10,503 nt of DNA, taken from NCBI GenBank assembly GCA_934635545.1, contig CAKTZN010000058.1, forward strand, positions 1-10,503, in the 5' to 3' direction. A program made the position numbers and the translations under genes. Source of the stretch: an uncultured Oscillospiraceae bacterium (GTDB taxonomy: Bacteria; Bacillota; Clostridia; Oscillospirales; Oscillospiraceae). The notes below the pieces were generated by a model. It searched no databases, had not been told where the DNA came from, and saw only the letters and a list, made by a program, of their open reading frames with translations. Positions 5,460 to 10,503 of this stretch are shown piece by piece; within the stretch, counting starts at the first letter, position 1, and each line of letters starts with the position of its first letter.

Positions 5460-5749
5460 GCGACAACGTGTTTGACAAGAAGCCCAGCGAGTGCCGCTAT
5501 TCCTTCATGCAGCACAAAGAGTGCGAGTTTTTCCCCTGCCACGCCACCAACCATCCGGAGGACTTCAACTGCCTGTTCTGCTACTGCCCGCTGTACGCTC
5601 TGGGCAGCCGATGCGGCGGCAATTTCAAGTGGCTGGAAAACGGCGTGAAGGACTGCTCGGCCTGCATGCTGCCCCATGGCCGGGGAAGCTATGAGTATAT
5701 CATGGGCAAGTTCCCCCTGATCTCCGCCATGGCCAAGCGCAACCGGTAA
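5456..5749 (+). CDS. Cysteine-rich small domain protein (PF04071-type)
   Basis: A 97-residue protein with nine cysteines at 13, 23, 28, 39, 42, 44, 53, 67 and 70, arranged as CRYSF, CEFFPCH, CLFCYCPLY and DCSAC. It matches the 'cysteine-rich small domain' family, best known next to cobalamin-biosynthesis genes and of unknown function. The cysteine pattern suggests an iron-sulfur or zinc centre. Its ATG (5456-5458) overlaps the aconitase X small-subunit stop as ATGA, so translation is coupled and the products are probably needed together. A longer open frame begins upstream inside the small-subunit gene, but the coupled ATG is the sensible start. A role in maturing or feeding electrons to the AcnX cluster is inference only. 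Confidence 0.85.
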   Translation: MSDNVFDKKPSECRYSFMQHKECEFFPCHATNHPEDFNCLFCYCPLYALGSRCGGNFKWLENGVKDCSACMLPHGRGSYEYIMGKFPLISAMAKRNR

Positions 5750-5760
5750 GAGACCCATCC

Positions 5761-5794
5761 CGCGGCATCTGCCGCGTTCTGATAGATATTTTTC
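5761..5794 (+). terminator. Possible weak terminator after the aconitase X operon
   Basis: CGCGGC (5761-5766) pairs with GCCGCG (5771-5776) around ATCT, 12 bp after the stop codon. The T-run (5789-5793) is displaced by about 12 nt, so termination may be partial and some transcripts may run on into the acetyltransferase gene. Confidence 0.4.
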
Positions 5795-5821
5795 AACACG
5801 AAAGGGGTTGTTCATTATGAT
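5792..5821 (+). promoter_or_regulatory. Candidate promoter of the acetyltransferase gene
   Basis: TTCAAC (5792-5797), an 18-bp spacer and TATGAT (5816-5821) form a plausible, moderately matching promoter 48 bp upstream of the GNAT start. The same bases contain the ATGATG of a possible short leader ORF, and the two readings compete. Confidence 0.4.
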
Positions 5822-5924
5822 GAAGAAAAATTTTGTCCCGATCACCACACAACTTTGGAGGAATTTGAATGAACAACATCACTTTGAAACCGATCGATCA
5901 GAACAACTTTATCACCTGCTTTAA
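5817..5924 (+). CDS. Possible 35-residue leader ORF overlapping the acetyltransferase start
   Basis: ATG 5817 opens a 35-codon frame beginning MMKKNFVPITTQLW and ending at TAA 5922-5924, out of frame with and overlapping the first 56 nt of the GNAT gene. AAAGGGG (5801-5807) lies 9 nt upstream as a possible ribosome binding site. It carries the GNAT ribosome binding site within it. If the TATGAT here is instead a promoter -10, this ORF is not transcribed from that promoter. It resembles no known protein and could be chance. Confidence 0.25.
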   Translation: MMKKNFVPITTQLWRNLNEQHHFETDRSEQLYHLL

Positions 5925-6321
5925 TCTGGAGCTGGGCGAGGGACAGGACAAATTCGTCTCCCACCCCATCCGCAGTCTGGCACAGGCCTATGTCTACCGG
6001 GATCAGTGTACCCCCTTCGGCATTTACGATGGGGACACCATGGTGGGCTACGTCATGGTGATCTACGATGATGATGAATGTACCTATAACATCTGGCACC
6101 TGATGATCGACCGCCGTTACCAGGGCAGGGGCTATGGCCGCGCCGCCACGGAGCAGGCGCTGGCCTATATCGCGGAAAAGCCCTTCGGCCCGTCGGATAC
6201 GACGCTGATCACCTGCGCCCCGGAGAACCGCGTGGCCTATGAGCTGTACCGGCGCATGGGCTTTACCGAGACCGGCCGCAGCGACGAGGACGAGGTGGAG
6301 CTGTCCCACCCCATCGACTGA
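5869..6321 (+). CDS. GNAT N-acetyltransferase, polyamine-acetylase (BltD/PaiA) type
   Basis: A 150-residue acetyl-CoA-dependent acetyltransferase. The core is GIYDGDTMVGYVMV (51-64, strands 2-3), WHLMIDRRYQGRGYGRAA (76-93, strand 4 and the acetyl-CoA pyrophosphate loop Q85-G-R-G-Y-G90), and NRVAYELYRRMGF (120-132, the motif B helix). The layout and acidic segment D67-D-D-E70 resemble Bacillus BltD-like spermine/spermidine acetyltransferases, so a diamine or polyamine substrate is likely but not certain. GGAGGA lies about 8 nt upstream of ATG 5869. The gene ends at a bidirectional terminator shared with the convergent spoIIP gene. Confidence 0.85.
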   Translation: MNNITLKPIDQNNFITCFNLELGEGQDKFVSHPIRSLAQAYVYRDQCTPFGIYDGDTMVGYVMVIYDDDECTYNIWHLMIDRRYQGRGYGRAATEQALAYIAEKPFGPSDTTLITCAPENRVAYELYRRMGFTETGRSDEDEVELSHPID

Positions 6322-6330
6322 CAGAAATAC

Positions 6331-6363
6331 GCAAAGCCCTGACCCGACGGGTCAGGGCTTTGC
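6331..6363. terminator. Bidirectional terminator between GNAT gene and spoIIP
   Basis: GCAAAGCCCTGACCC (6331-6345) pairs perfectly with 6349-6363 around a 3-nt loop, a 15-bp stem. A T-rich tail follows on the + strand; on the minus strand the spoIIP stop lies 5 nt before it, so it serves both convergent genes. Confidence 0.92.
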
Positions 6364-6367
6364 TCTT

Positions 6368-7501
6368 TCATTGCGTCTTTGTGTTCAGCAACACCTCAGC
6401 GAAGGCGTCGGCGAAGATCCGGGCGCTGTTCAGCGCCTCGTCCAGCGAGTTGCCCGCCGCGCCCACCTCCACCAGCATGGAGCCCAGGGACTTGTGCTGG
6501 TTATAGTTGGAGTTCCGCAGCGTGATGGGCCGCATCACCGTGGGATAGTCCGCCGTGATGGCCTCAGACACCGCCACCGCCAGCTTCAGATTCTCCTGCC
6601 AGCCGTCGTGATTGCTGCCCATAATGAAGCTGAGTTGGGCGGCGTTGGGATCCTCCAGCGAGATCAGCTTATACTGCCGGTGCTGGGCGTCCTCCACCGC
6701 GTCCCGGTGGATGTCCAGAATGAAGGAGATGGAGGGGTATTTCTCCAGATACGCCTCGATGCCCTCCACTGACCGGCCGTAGGCCCCCTCGTACAGGGGA
6801 TCGTCGTACAGCGTCCGGTCGTGGAGCACGGAGATGCCGTAGCCCGACAGCACCGACGCGATCTCATCCCCCACCCGCACCACGTTCTTGGTGGTGTCGC
6901 TGGTGCGGCAGGTGCCGGTGGAGACATAGTCCTGTCCGGCAGGCATGGTATAGGCCTCGCTGCCGTGGGTGTGCAGGATCAGCACCTGGGGTGCGTCATC
7001 GGTCAGGCAGGCGGCAAAGCCCTCCTCCGCCAGCGTGGCGGCGTCCAGCGTCTTGTTGGAGCCGTTCTTGATGCACACACCCCGCACCACGGTGTACCCC
7101 GCCTTGTTGGTGATCTTCACCGTCTGGGAGGGGACGCCGTTGTCCTGGAAGGCCAAAGCCGCCCGGGGCGTCTGGGGCAGGGGATCGTCCTCCGGCTGCT
7201 GCGGCGTGTCCGCTTCCGGATCCTCCGGCGTCTCATCGGACGGCGTGTCCGGTTCCGGGGCGTCCGACGCCTGGGCAACCGCCTCGCGGGCGGACAGCAG
7301 CATGGGCGACTGCCGCAGCGTCAGCACCGTGGCCAATGACAGTCCGTCCCCCGGCAGCCAGCTCCCCATGGTCCATTGCAGCAGCCATCTGGCGGCGCTG
7401 CCGCCGCTTTCGGGAACGTCCCCCTCCGCCGCGGCCGCCACCGTCACCAATGTCGCCGCCGCCAGCACCAGCGCCGTGATACGCCGCAGCCATTGCTTCA
7501 T
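6368..7501 (-). CDS. spoIIP: Stage II sporulation protein P (SpoIIP), peptidoglycan amidase/endopeptidase
   Basis: A 377-residue membrane-anchored enzyme of the sporulation engulfment complex (with SpoIID and SpoIIM), which cuts peptide cross-links and stem peptides from septal peptidoglycan. Residues 5-25 form an N-terminal membrane anchor/signal; 78-115 is a Pro/Glu/Asp-rich linker; the catalytic domain runs from about 125 to 375. Zinc-site motifs are visible: LILHTHGSEAY (174-184; H177, H179, E182), DIHRDA (263-268, H265) and MLVEVGAAGNSLDEAL (342-357, E345). ATG 7501 is chosen because GAGGTGATGG precedes it; a TTG codon at 7519 is less likely. A sigma-E-like promoter lies just upstream, as expected for a mother-cell gene. 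It marks the host as a spore former. Confidence 0.95.
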   Translation of the reverse strand: MKQWLRRITALVLAAATLVTVAAAAEGDVPESGGSAARWLLQWTMGSWLPGDGLSLATVLTLRQSPMLLSAREAVAQASDAPEPDTPSDETPEDPEADTPQQPEDDPLPQTPRAALAFQDNGVPSQTVKITNKAGYTVVRGVCIKNGSNKTLDAATLAEEGFAACLTDDAPQVLILHTHGSEAYTMPAGQDYVSTGTCRTSDTTKNVVRVGDEIASVLSGYGISVLHDRTLYDDPLYEGAYGRSVEGIEAYLEKYPSISFILDIHRDAVEDAQHRQYKLISLEDPNAAQLSFIMGSNHDGWQENLKLAVAVSEAITADYPTVMRPITLRNSNYNQHKSLGSMLVEVGAAGNSLDEALNSARIFADAFAEVLLNTKTQ

Positions 7502-7518
7502 CTCCATCACCTCGGACA

Positions 7519-7549
7519 AGTATATGCAAACGATGGGGTGTGTTATGAC
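7519..7549 (-). promoter_or_regulatory. Sigma-E-like promoter of spoIIP
   Basis: On the minus strand GTCATAAC (7549-7542), a 15-bp spacer and CATATACT (7526-7519) resemble the sporulation sigma-E pattern (ATA in the -35, CATACA-like -10), 17 bp before the start codon. SpoIIP is a sigma-E-controlled gene in Bacillus subtilis. Confidence 0.5.
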
Positions 7550-7563
7550 AAAAAAACTCCCCC

Positions 7564-7592
7564 TTGCAAAACGCCGCCGCGTATGCTATCAT
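7564..7592 (+). promoter_or_regulatory. Promoter of the riboswitch-guanine deaminase transcript
   Basis: TTGCAA (7564-7569), a 17-bp spacer and TATCAT (7587-7592), with an extended TG at 7584-7585. The predicted start near 7599 puts the purine aptamer at the very 5' end of the mRNA. Confidence 0.75.
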
Positions 7593-7610
7593 AGACCCGT
7601 ACATAAGAAA

Positions 7611-7677
7611 ACTCATATAGCCGTGCCGCGACGGGGTACGGCGTTTCTACGGCGTCACCGGTGACGCCACTATGGGT
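7611..7677 (+). ncRNA. Purine riboswitch aptamer, guanine type
   Basis: The three-way junction can be drawn fully. P1 pairs 7611-7616 (ACTCAT) with 7672-7677 (ATGGGT). P2 pairs GCCGTGCC (7620-7627) with GGTACGGC (7635-7642), with loop GCGACGG. J2/3 is the invariant GTTTCTAC (7643-7650). P3 pairs GGCGTC (7651-7656) with GACGCC (7663-7668). J3/1 is A-C-T (7669-7671). The GG at the end of L2 and CC in L3 can form the loop-loop kiss. The C at 7670 corresponds to position 74, which selects guanine or hypoxanthine over adenine; J2/3 is not of the 2'-deoxyguanosine type. P2 is one pair longer and L3 one base shorter than in the xpt aptamer. It precedes guanine deaminase. Confidence 0.85.
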
Positions 7678-7716
7678 GCTTTGCCGCAATGGGCGGCGGA
7701 GCGCTCATTTTATTTT
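7674..7716 (+). terminator. Riboswitch expression platform: terminator sharing the P1 strand
   Basis: Bases 7674-7687 pair with 7693-7706 (14 bp with some G-U pairs, loop AATGG), followed by TTTTATTTT (7708-7716). The first four bases of the stem, GGGT, are also the 3' strand of aptamer P1. Ligand-stabilised P1 would therefore remove the bottom of the terminator and leave a 10-bp stem separated from the T-run. This predicts read-through with ligand. Confidence 0.65.
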
Positions 7717-7738
7717 GTCTGAAAAGAGGGATCGTTCC

Positions 7739-9004
7739 ATGACACAGGTCTTGAAGGGCCACATCGTCCACGCCCCGGCGCTGGGCCGGGTGGACATCAC
7801 GGAAAACGGCTTTCTGGTGCTGGAGGACGGCGTCATCGCCGGGGTCTACCACACCCTGCCGGACTGCTATGCCCACGCCCCGCTGCGGGATTACGGCGAC
7901 AAGCTGATCATGCAGTCCTTCGCCGATATGCACCTCCACGCCCCCCAGTATCCCATGCTGGGCATGGGCATGGATCTGCCGCTGCTGGACTGGCTGAATA
8001 CCTACACCTTCCCCACCGAGTCCCGGTTCGCCGATCTGGACTACGCCCGCCGCACCTATCGGCGTCTGGCCAGCGACCTGATCACCAACGGCACCACCCG
8101 GGTGGCCATGTTCTCCTCCCTGCACACCGAGGCTACCTGGGTGCTGATGGAGGAGCTGGAAAAGGCGGGCGTCACCGGCTATGTGGGCAAGGTGAACATG
8201 GACCGCAACGGCCTGCCCGGCGTGCTGCAGGAGACCACCGAGGAGTCCGTCCGCGAGACGCTGCGCTGGCTGGAGGGCTGCCGGTTCGAGCATGTGAAGC
8301 CCATCCTCACCCCCCGCTTCACCCCAAGCTGCACCGACGAGCTGATGGCAGCGCTGGGCCGCATCGCCGCGGAAAAGGGCCTGTACGTCCAGTCCCACCT
8401 GTCCGAGAGCATGGGCGAGATCCAGTGGGTGCGGGAGCTGCACCCGGAGTGCAAGCGCTACTGGGAGACCTATGACAAGTACGGCCTGTGGAAGGATCAC
8501 ACCCTGATGGCCCACTGCGTCCACTCCGACGAGGTGGAGCGCAAGGCTATCAAGGACGCCAACGTGGTCGTCGTCCACTGCGGCGATTCCAACGTGAACA
8601 TCTGCTCCGGCGTGTGCCCGGTGCGGCGGATGCTGGACGAGGGCATCTGGGTCACCCTGGGCAGCGACATCGCCGGCGGCGCCCAGCTCCCCATGTACAA
8701 GGTCATCGCCACCTCCATCCGCACCTCCAAGGTGCGCCGCATCAGCGACGACTGGCACACCGACTTCCTGACGGTGGGCGAGGGCTACTACCTGGGCACC
8801 ACCGCCGGCCACAAGTACTTCGGCGCGGGCGAGGGCTTCGCCGTGGGCGACAGGCTCCACGCCATCGTGGTGGACGACGGTGACTTCCCCGAGGCCAGCC
8901 ATCCCCTCAGCGTAGAGGAGCGGTTCGAGCGGATCATCTACATGACCCATCGCCACAACATCGTGTCCGTCTGGTCGGACGGCCGCGAAGTGGTAAAGCG
9001 GTGA
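7739..9004 (+). CDS. guaD: Guanine deaminase (amidohydrolase family)
   Basis: A 421-residue zinc amidohydrolase that converts guanine to xanthine and ammonia. Metal and active-site motifs are in place: MHLHAPQY (64-71; H65, H67), the guanine-deaminase-specific LLDWLNTYTFPTESRF (82-97), QSHLSE (218-223; H220, E223), MAHCVH (257-262, H259) and TLGSDIAGG (306-314, D310). Residues 1-58 and the last 50 form the small beta domain. ATG 7739 with GAGGG 8 nt upstream is the start; the frame is open further up, but that part lies in the riboswitch. Control by a guanine-type riboswitch supports the guanine rather than another amidohydrolase substrate. It is transcribed alone and ends at a terminator shared with a convergent operon. 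Confidence 0.93.
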   Translation: MTQVLKGHIVHAPALGRVDITENGFLVLEDGVIAGVYHTLPDCYAHAPLRDYGDKLIMQSFADMHLHAPQYPMLGMGMDLPLLDWLNTYTFPTESRFADLDYARRTYRRLASDLITNGTTRVAMFSSLHTEATWVLMEELEKAGVTGYVGKVNMDRNGLPGVLQETTEESVRETLRWLEGCRFEHVKPILTPRFTPSCTDELMAALGRIAAEKGLYVQSHLSESMGEIQWVRELHPECKRYWETYDKYGLWKDHTLMAHCVHSDEVERKAIKDANVVVVHCGDSNVNICSGVCPVRRMLDEGIWVTLGSDIAGGAQLPMYKVIATSIRTSKVRRISDDWHTDFLTVGEGYYLGTTAGHKYFGAGEGFAVGDRLHAIVVDDGDFPEASHPLSVEERFERIIYMTHRHNIVSVWSDGREVVKR

Positions 9005-9033
9005 CCCCGCCGCATACCCCACAACCGCATAGT

Positions 9034-9065
9034 AAAAGGGAAAGGCAGCAGCCTCTCCCTTTTTT
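9034..9065. terminator. Bidirectional terminator between guanine deaminase and lipoprotein genes
   Basis: Bases 9034-9046 (AAAAGGGAAAGGC) pair with 9051-9063 with one A-C mismatch, loop AGCA, and a six-T run at 9060-9065. The A-rich 5' arm gives a U-run on the minus strand, so it can stop the convergent hydrogenase operon, whose last stop codon is at 9069-9071. Confidence 0.9.
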
Positions 9066-9068
9066 GCG

Positions 9069-9401
9069 TTATCCCATGTTCGAAAGGTCAACGTACTGGC
9101 CCAGCCGGGCGTTCATGTCCTCCCGGGCACTGTCGCTGAGTTCCAGGTGCCGTCCGGCCTCCAGATCGTTGAAGATGCCGCAGTCGGCGCAGTAGTCAAC
9201 GTGCCTGCCGCTGCCGGCGGTCAGCCTTACGCCCCAGCAATCCGTCAGGCCGTCCTGCCAGTCCTTGGATCTCAACTGTCGGTCGATCGCGGCGGCGTCC
9301 TGGGCGGAGAGTTTGATGTCCGACACAGTCCATTCGGTGCTGCCGCAGCCCGCCAGTGCGAAAACGCACAGCATGGCAATCAGAACTATCAGCTTTTTCA
9401 T
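9069..9401 (-). CDS. Small cysteine-containing lipoprotein, unknown function
   Basis: A 110-residue protein with a classic lipoprotein signal: MKK, a hydrophobic core (4-17) and lipobox L16-A-G-C19, so the mature protein should be lipid-anchored on the outside of the membrane at C19. The mature part of about 92 residues has C55 and a C71-A-D-C74 pair inside VDYCADCGIFNDLE, which could bind metal or form a disulfide. No known domain was recognised. GGAGGT lies 6 nt upstream of the ATG. It starts only 27 nt after the hydrogenase stop on the same strand and is therefore probably co-transcribed as the last gene of that operon. A link with the hydrogenase is inferred from position only. Confidence 0.75.
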   Translation of the reverse strand: MKKLIVLIAMLCVFALAGCGSTEWTVSDIKLSAQDAAAIDRQLRSKDWQDGLTDCWGVRLTAGSGRHVDYCADCGIFNDLEAGRHLELSDSAREDMNARLGQYVDLSNMG

Positions 9402-9428
9402 AGCGTTACCTCCGTCAGAAAGGGCGGT

Positions 9429-10503
9429 TTACTCCTCCGTGGGCATTTTCCACGCCGTCAGGTCGGTGTGCAGCAGCTCGTGAGAGCGATGGCTGAGGGG
9501 CTTGTGGAAGTACTGGTTGTAGATGGCCCGCACCTCGGGATTCTCGTGGGAAAACCGGATGGGGGCGTTCTTGTCAATGCTCCACAGGATGTCGCCCCGG
9601 GGCTGGGCCAGCTCCACGCCGTCCCGGATGGGCTGTCCGCCGCCGCCCACGCAGCCGCCGGGACAGGCCATGACCTCCACGAAATCGTAGCTGGCCTTGC
9701 CGTCCTTCAGGGCGTTCATCAGCTTCCGGGTGTTTCCCAGACCGCTGACCACCGCCACGCGGACACGGCCCGCGCCGGGGATCTCGAAGGCGGCCTCCTT
9801 CCAGCCGTCCATGCCCCGCACCGCCGTAAAGGCGTCGGGGTCGGGGTTGTGGCCGGTCACCAGGAAATAGGCGCTGCGCAGCGCCGCGTCCATGACGCCG
9901 CCGGTGGCGCCGAAGATCACCGCCGCGCCGGTACCGGTGCCCAGAGGACTGTCAAACTCCGTCTCCTCCATGACGGCGGGGTTGATCTGTTCGCCCCGCA
10001 GCATGCGGACGAACTCACGGGTGGTCAGCACCACGTCCACGTCCGGATCGCCGCAGGCGCTGTTCAGGTTGGGGATGGCCCGCTCCGCCTTCTTGGCGGT
10101 GCAGGGCATGATGGACACCACATAGATGTTGTGGGGATCCACCCCCAGCTTCTCGGCAAAGTAGCTCTTGGCCACCGCGCCGAACATGGCCTGGGGCGAC
10201 TTGGCGGTGGACAGATTGGTGGTGTATTCCGGGAACTGACCCTTCACGAACCGCACCCAGCCGGGGCAGCAGGAGGTGAACATGGGCCACTTATACTGGT
10301 CGCGGTGGGTGAACCGCTGCAAAAACTCCGTGCCCTCCTCCATGATGGTCAGGTCGGCGGTGAAGTTGGTGTCGAAAACGTAGTCGAAGCCGATCTCCTT
10401 CAGCGCCGTCACCATCCGCTTGGCGGTGGCAAACTTGGGGTCAAGGTGATAGTACTCCGCCCAGGCGGCCCGGACAGCGGGCGCGATCTGCACCACGGTG
10501 ATC
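9429..10503 (-). CDS. [FeFe] hydrogenase catalytic subunit, C-terminal part (truncated by window edge)
   Basis: The last 357 residues of a group A [FeFe] hydrogenase, reading in from the right edge; the N-terminal ferredoxin-type domains lie outside. All three H-cluster signatures are present (numbered from the edge): TSCCPGW (76-82), MPCTAKK (132-138) and MACPGGC (278-284), supplying the four cluster cysteines and the proton-transfer cysteine. FGATGGVMDAALR (197-209) is the usual intervening block, and the C-terminal HENPEVRAIYNQYFHKPLSHRSHELLHT forms the small-subunit-like tail (PF02256). The type resembles NAD(P)-linked HndD/HymC-like subunits, but the N-terminus is needed to decide. It reduces protons or oxidises H2 during fermentation. 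The GTG at 10496 is internal, not the start. Confidence 0.95.
   Translation of the reverse strand, partial: ITVVQIAPAVRAAWAEYYHLDPKFATAKRMVTALKEIGFDYVFDTNFTADLTIMEEGTEFLQRFTHRDQYKWPMFTSCCPGWVRFVKGQFPEYTTNLSTAKSPQAMFGAVAKSYFAEKLGVDPHNIYVVSIMPCTAKKAERAIPNLNSACGDPDVDVVLTTREFVRMLRGEQINPAVMEETEFDSPLGTGTGAAVIFGATGGVMDAALRSAYFLVTGHNPDPDAFTAVRGMDGWKEAAFEIPGAGRVRVAVVSGLGNTRKLMNALKDGKASYDFVEVMACPGGCVGGGGQPIRDGVELAQPRGDILWSIDKNAPIRFSHENPEVRAIYNQYFHKPLSHRSHELLHTDLTAWKMPTEE

Noticed and set aside
7661..7738. N-terminal extension of guanine deaminase from a GTG at 7661
   Set aside because: The segment lies in the riboswitch P3 and terminator; ATG 7739 has a ribosome binding site and gives the normal family length.
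7670..9091. 473-codon minus-strand frame opposite guanine deaminase
   Set aside because: Same shadow effect; repetitive Ala/Gly/Val/His composition, no family resemblance, and it would cross the riboswitch and terminators.
1..10503. Mobile element, phage or defence system
   Set aside because: No transposase, integrase, terminal repeats, restriction, toxin-antitoxin or phage genes were seen; gene content is metabolic and sporulation housekeeping.

Overview
The window looks like chromosome from a GC-rich, strictly anaerobic, endospore-forming clostridium, most likely of the Oscillospiraceae type (Oscillibacter, Flavonifractor, Dysosmobacter and relatives). The evidence is an [FeFe] hydrogenase, a SpoIIP sporulation enzyme, a clostridial-type flavodoxin, a DUF3793 protein, strong GGAGG ribosome binding sites and GC-rich third codon positions. 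The exact genus cannot be read from the sequence. No insertion sequence, phage gene, CRISPR array, tRNA or rRNA was seen.

Left part (1-1470): a leader made of two 75-bp-spaced copies of a 'hairpin + T-run + GTTAG-N6-CTAAC palindrome' module precedes a DUF3793 gene and a flavodoxin gene. This pair commonly accompanies feoA/feoB iron-uptake genes in Clostridia, so an iron-responsive operon running in from the left is likely. The flavodoxin mRNA continues into a strange tract of about 208 nt with only three G residues, closed by an 11-bp intrinsic terminator. This C/U-rich 3' UTR resembles a Rho-loading site or an unstructured sRNA that pairs with Shine-Dalgarno sequences.

Middle (1470-6365, all + strand): an extended -10 promoter drives an ornithine/alanine racemase-like PLP enzyme, a small membrane protein and a cyclic-nucleotide-binding-fold protein that has lost its ligand residues and has no DNA-binding domain. 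A strong terminator and a near-consensus promoter (TTGACA-N17-TACAAT) follow. They start a tight three-gene operon: aconitase X large subunit, aconitase X small subunit, and a nine-cysteine small-domain protein overlapping by ATGA. A GNAT acetyltransferase of the polyamine-acetylase type comes next and ends at a bidirectional terminator.

Right (6368-10503): spoIIP on the minus strand, with a sigma-E-like promoter, is divergent from a guanine deaminase gene. The deaminase leader carries a purine riboswitch with the guanine-type C in J3/1. Its P1 3' strand is shared with the base of a terminator, which suggests that ligand turns the gene on. A convergent minus-strand operon ends the window: the C-terminal part of an [FeFe] hydrogenase (running off the right edge) followed 27 nt later by a small cysteine-containing lipoprotein.

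The observations most worth following are the G-depleted 3' UTR, the duplicated leader module, the apparent guanine-ON riboswitch, and the aconitase X/Cys-rich protein coupling.
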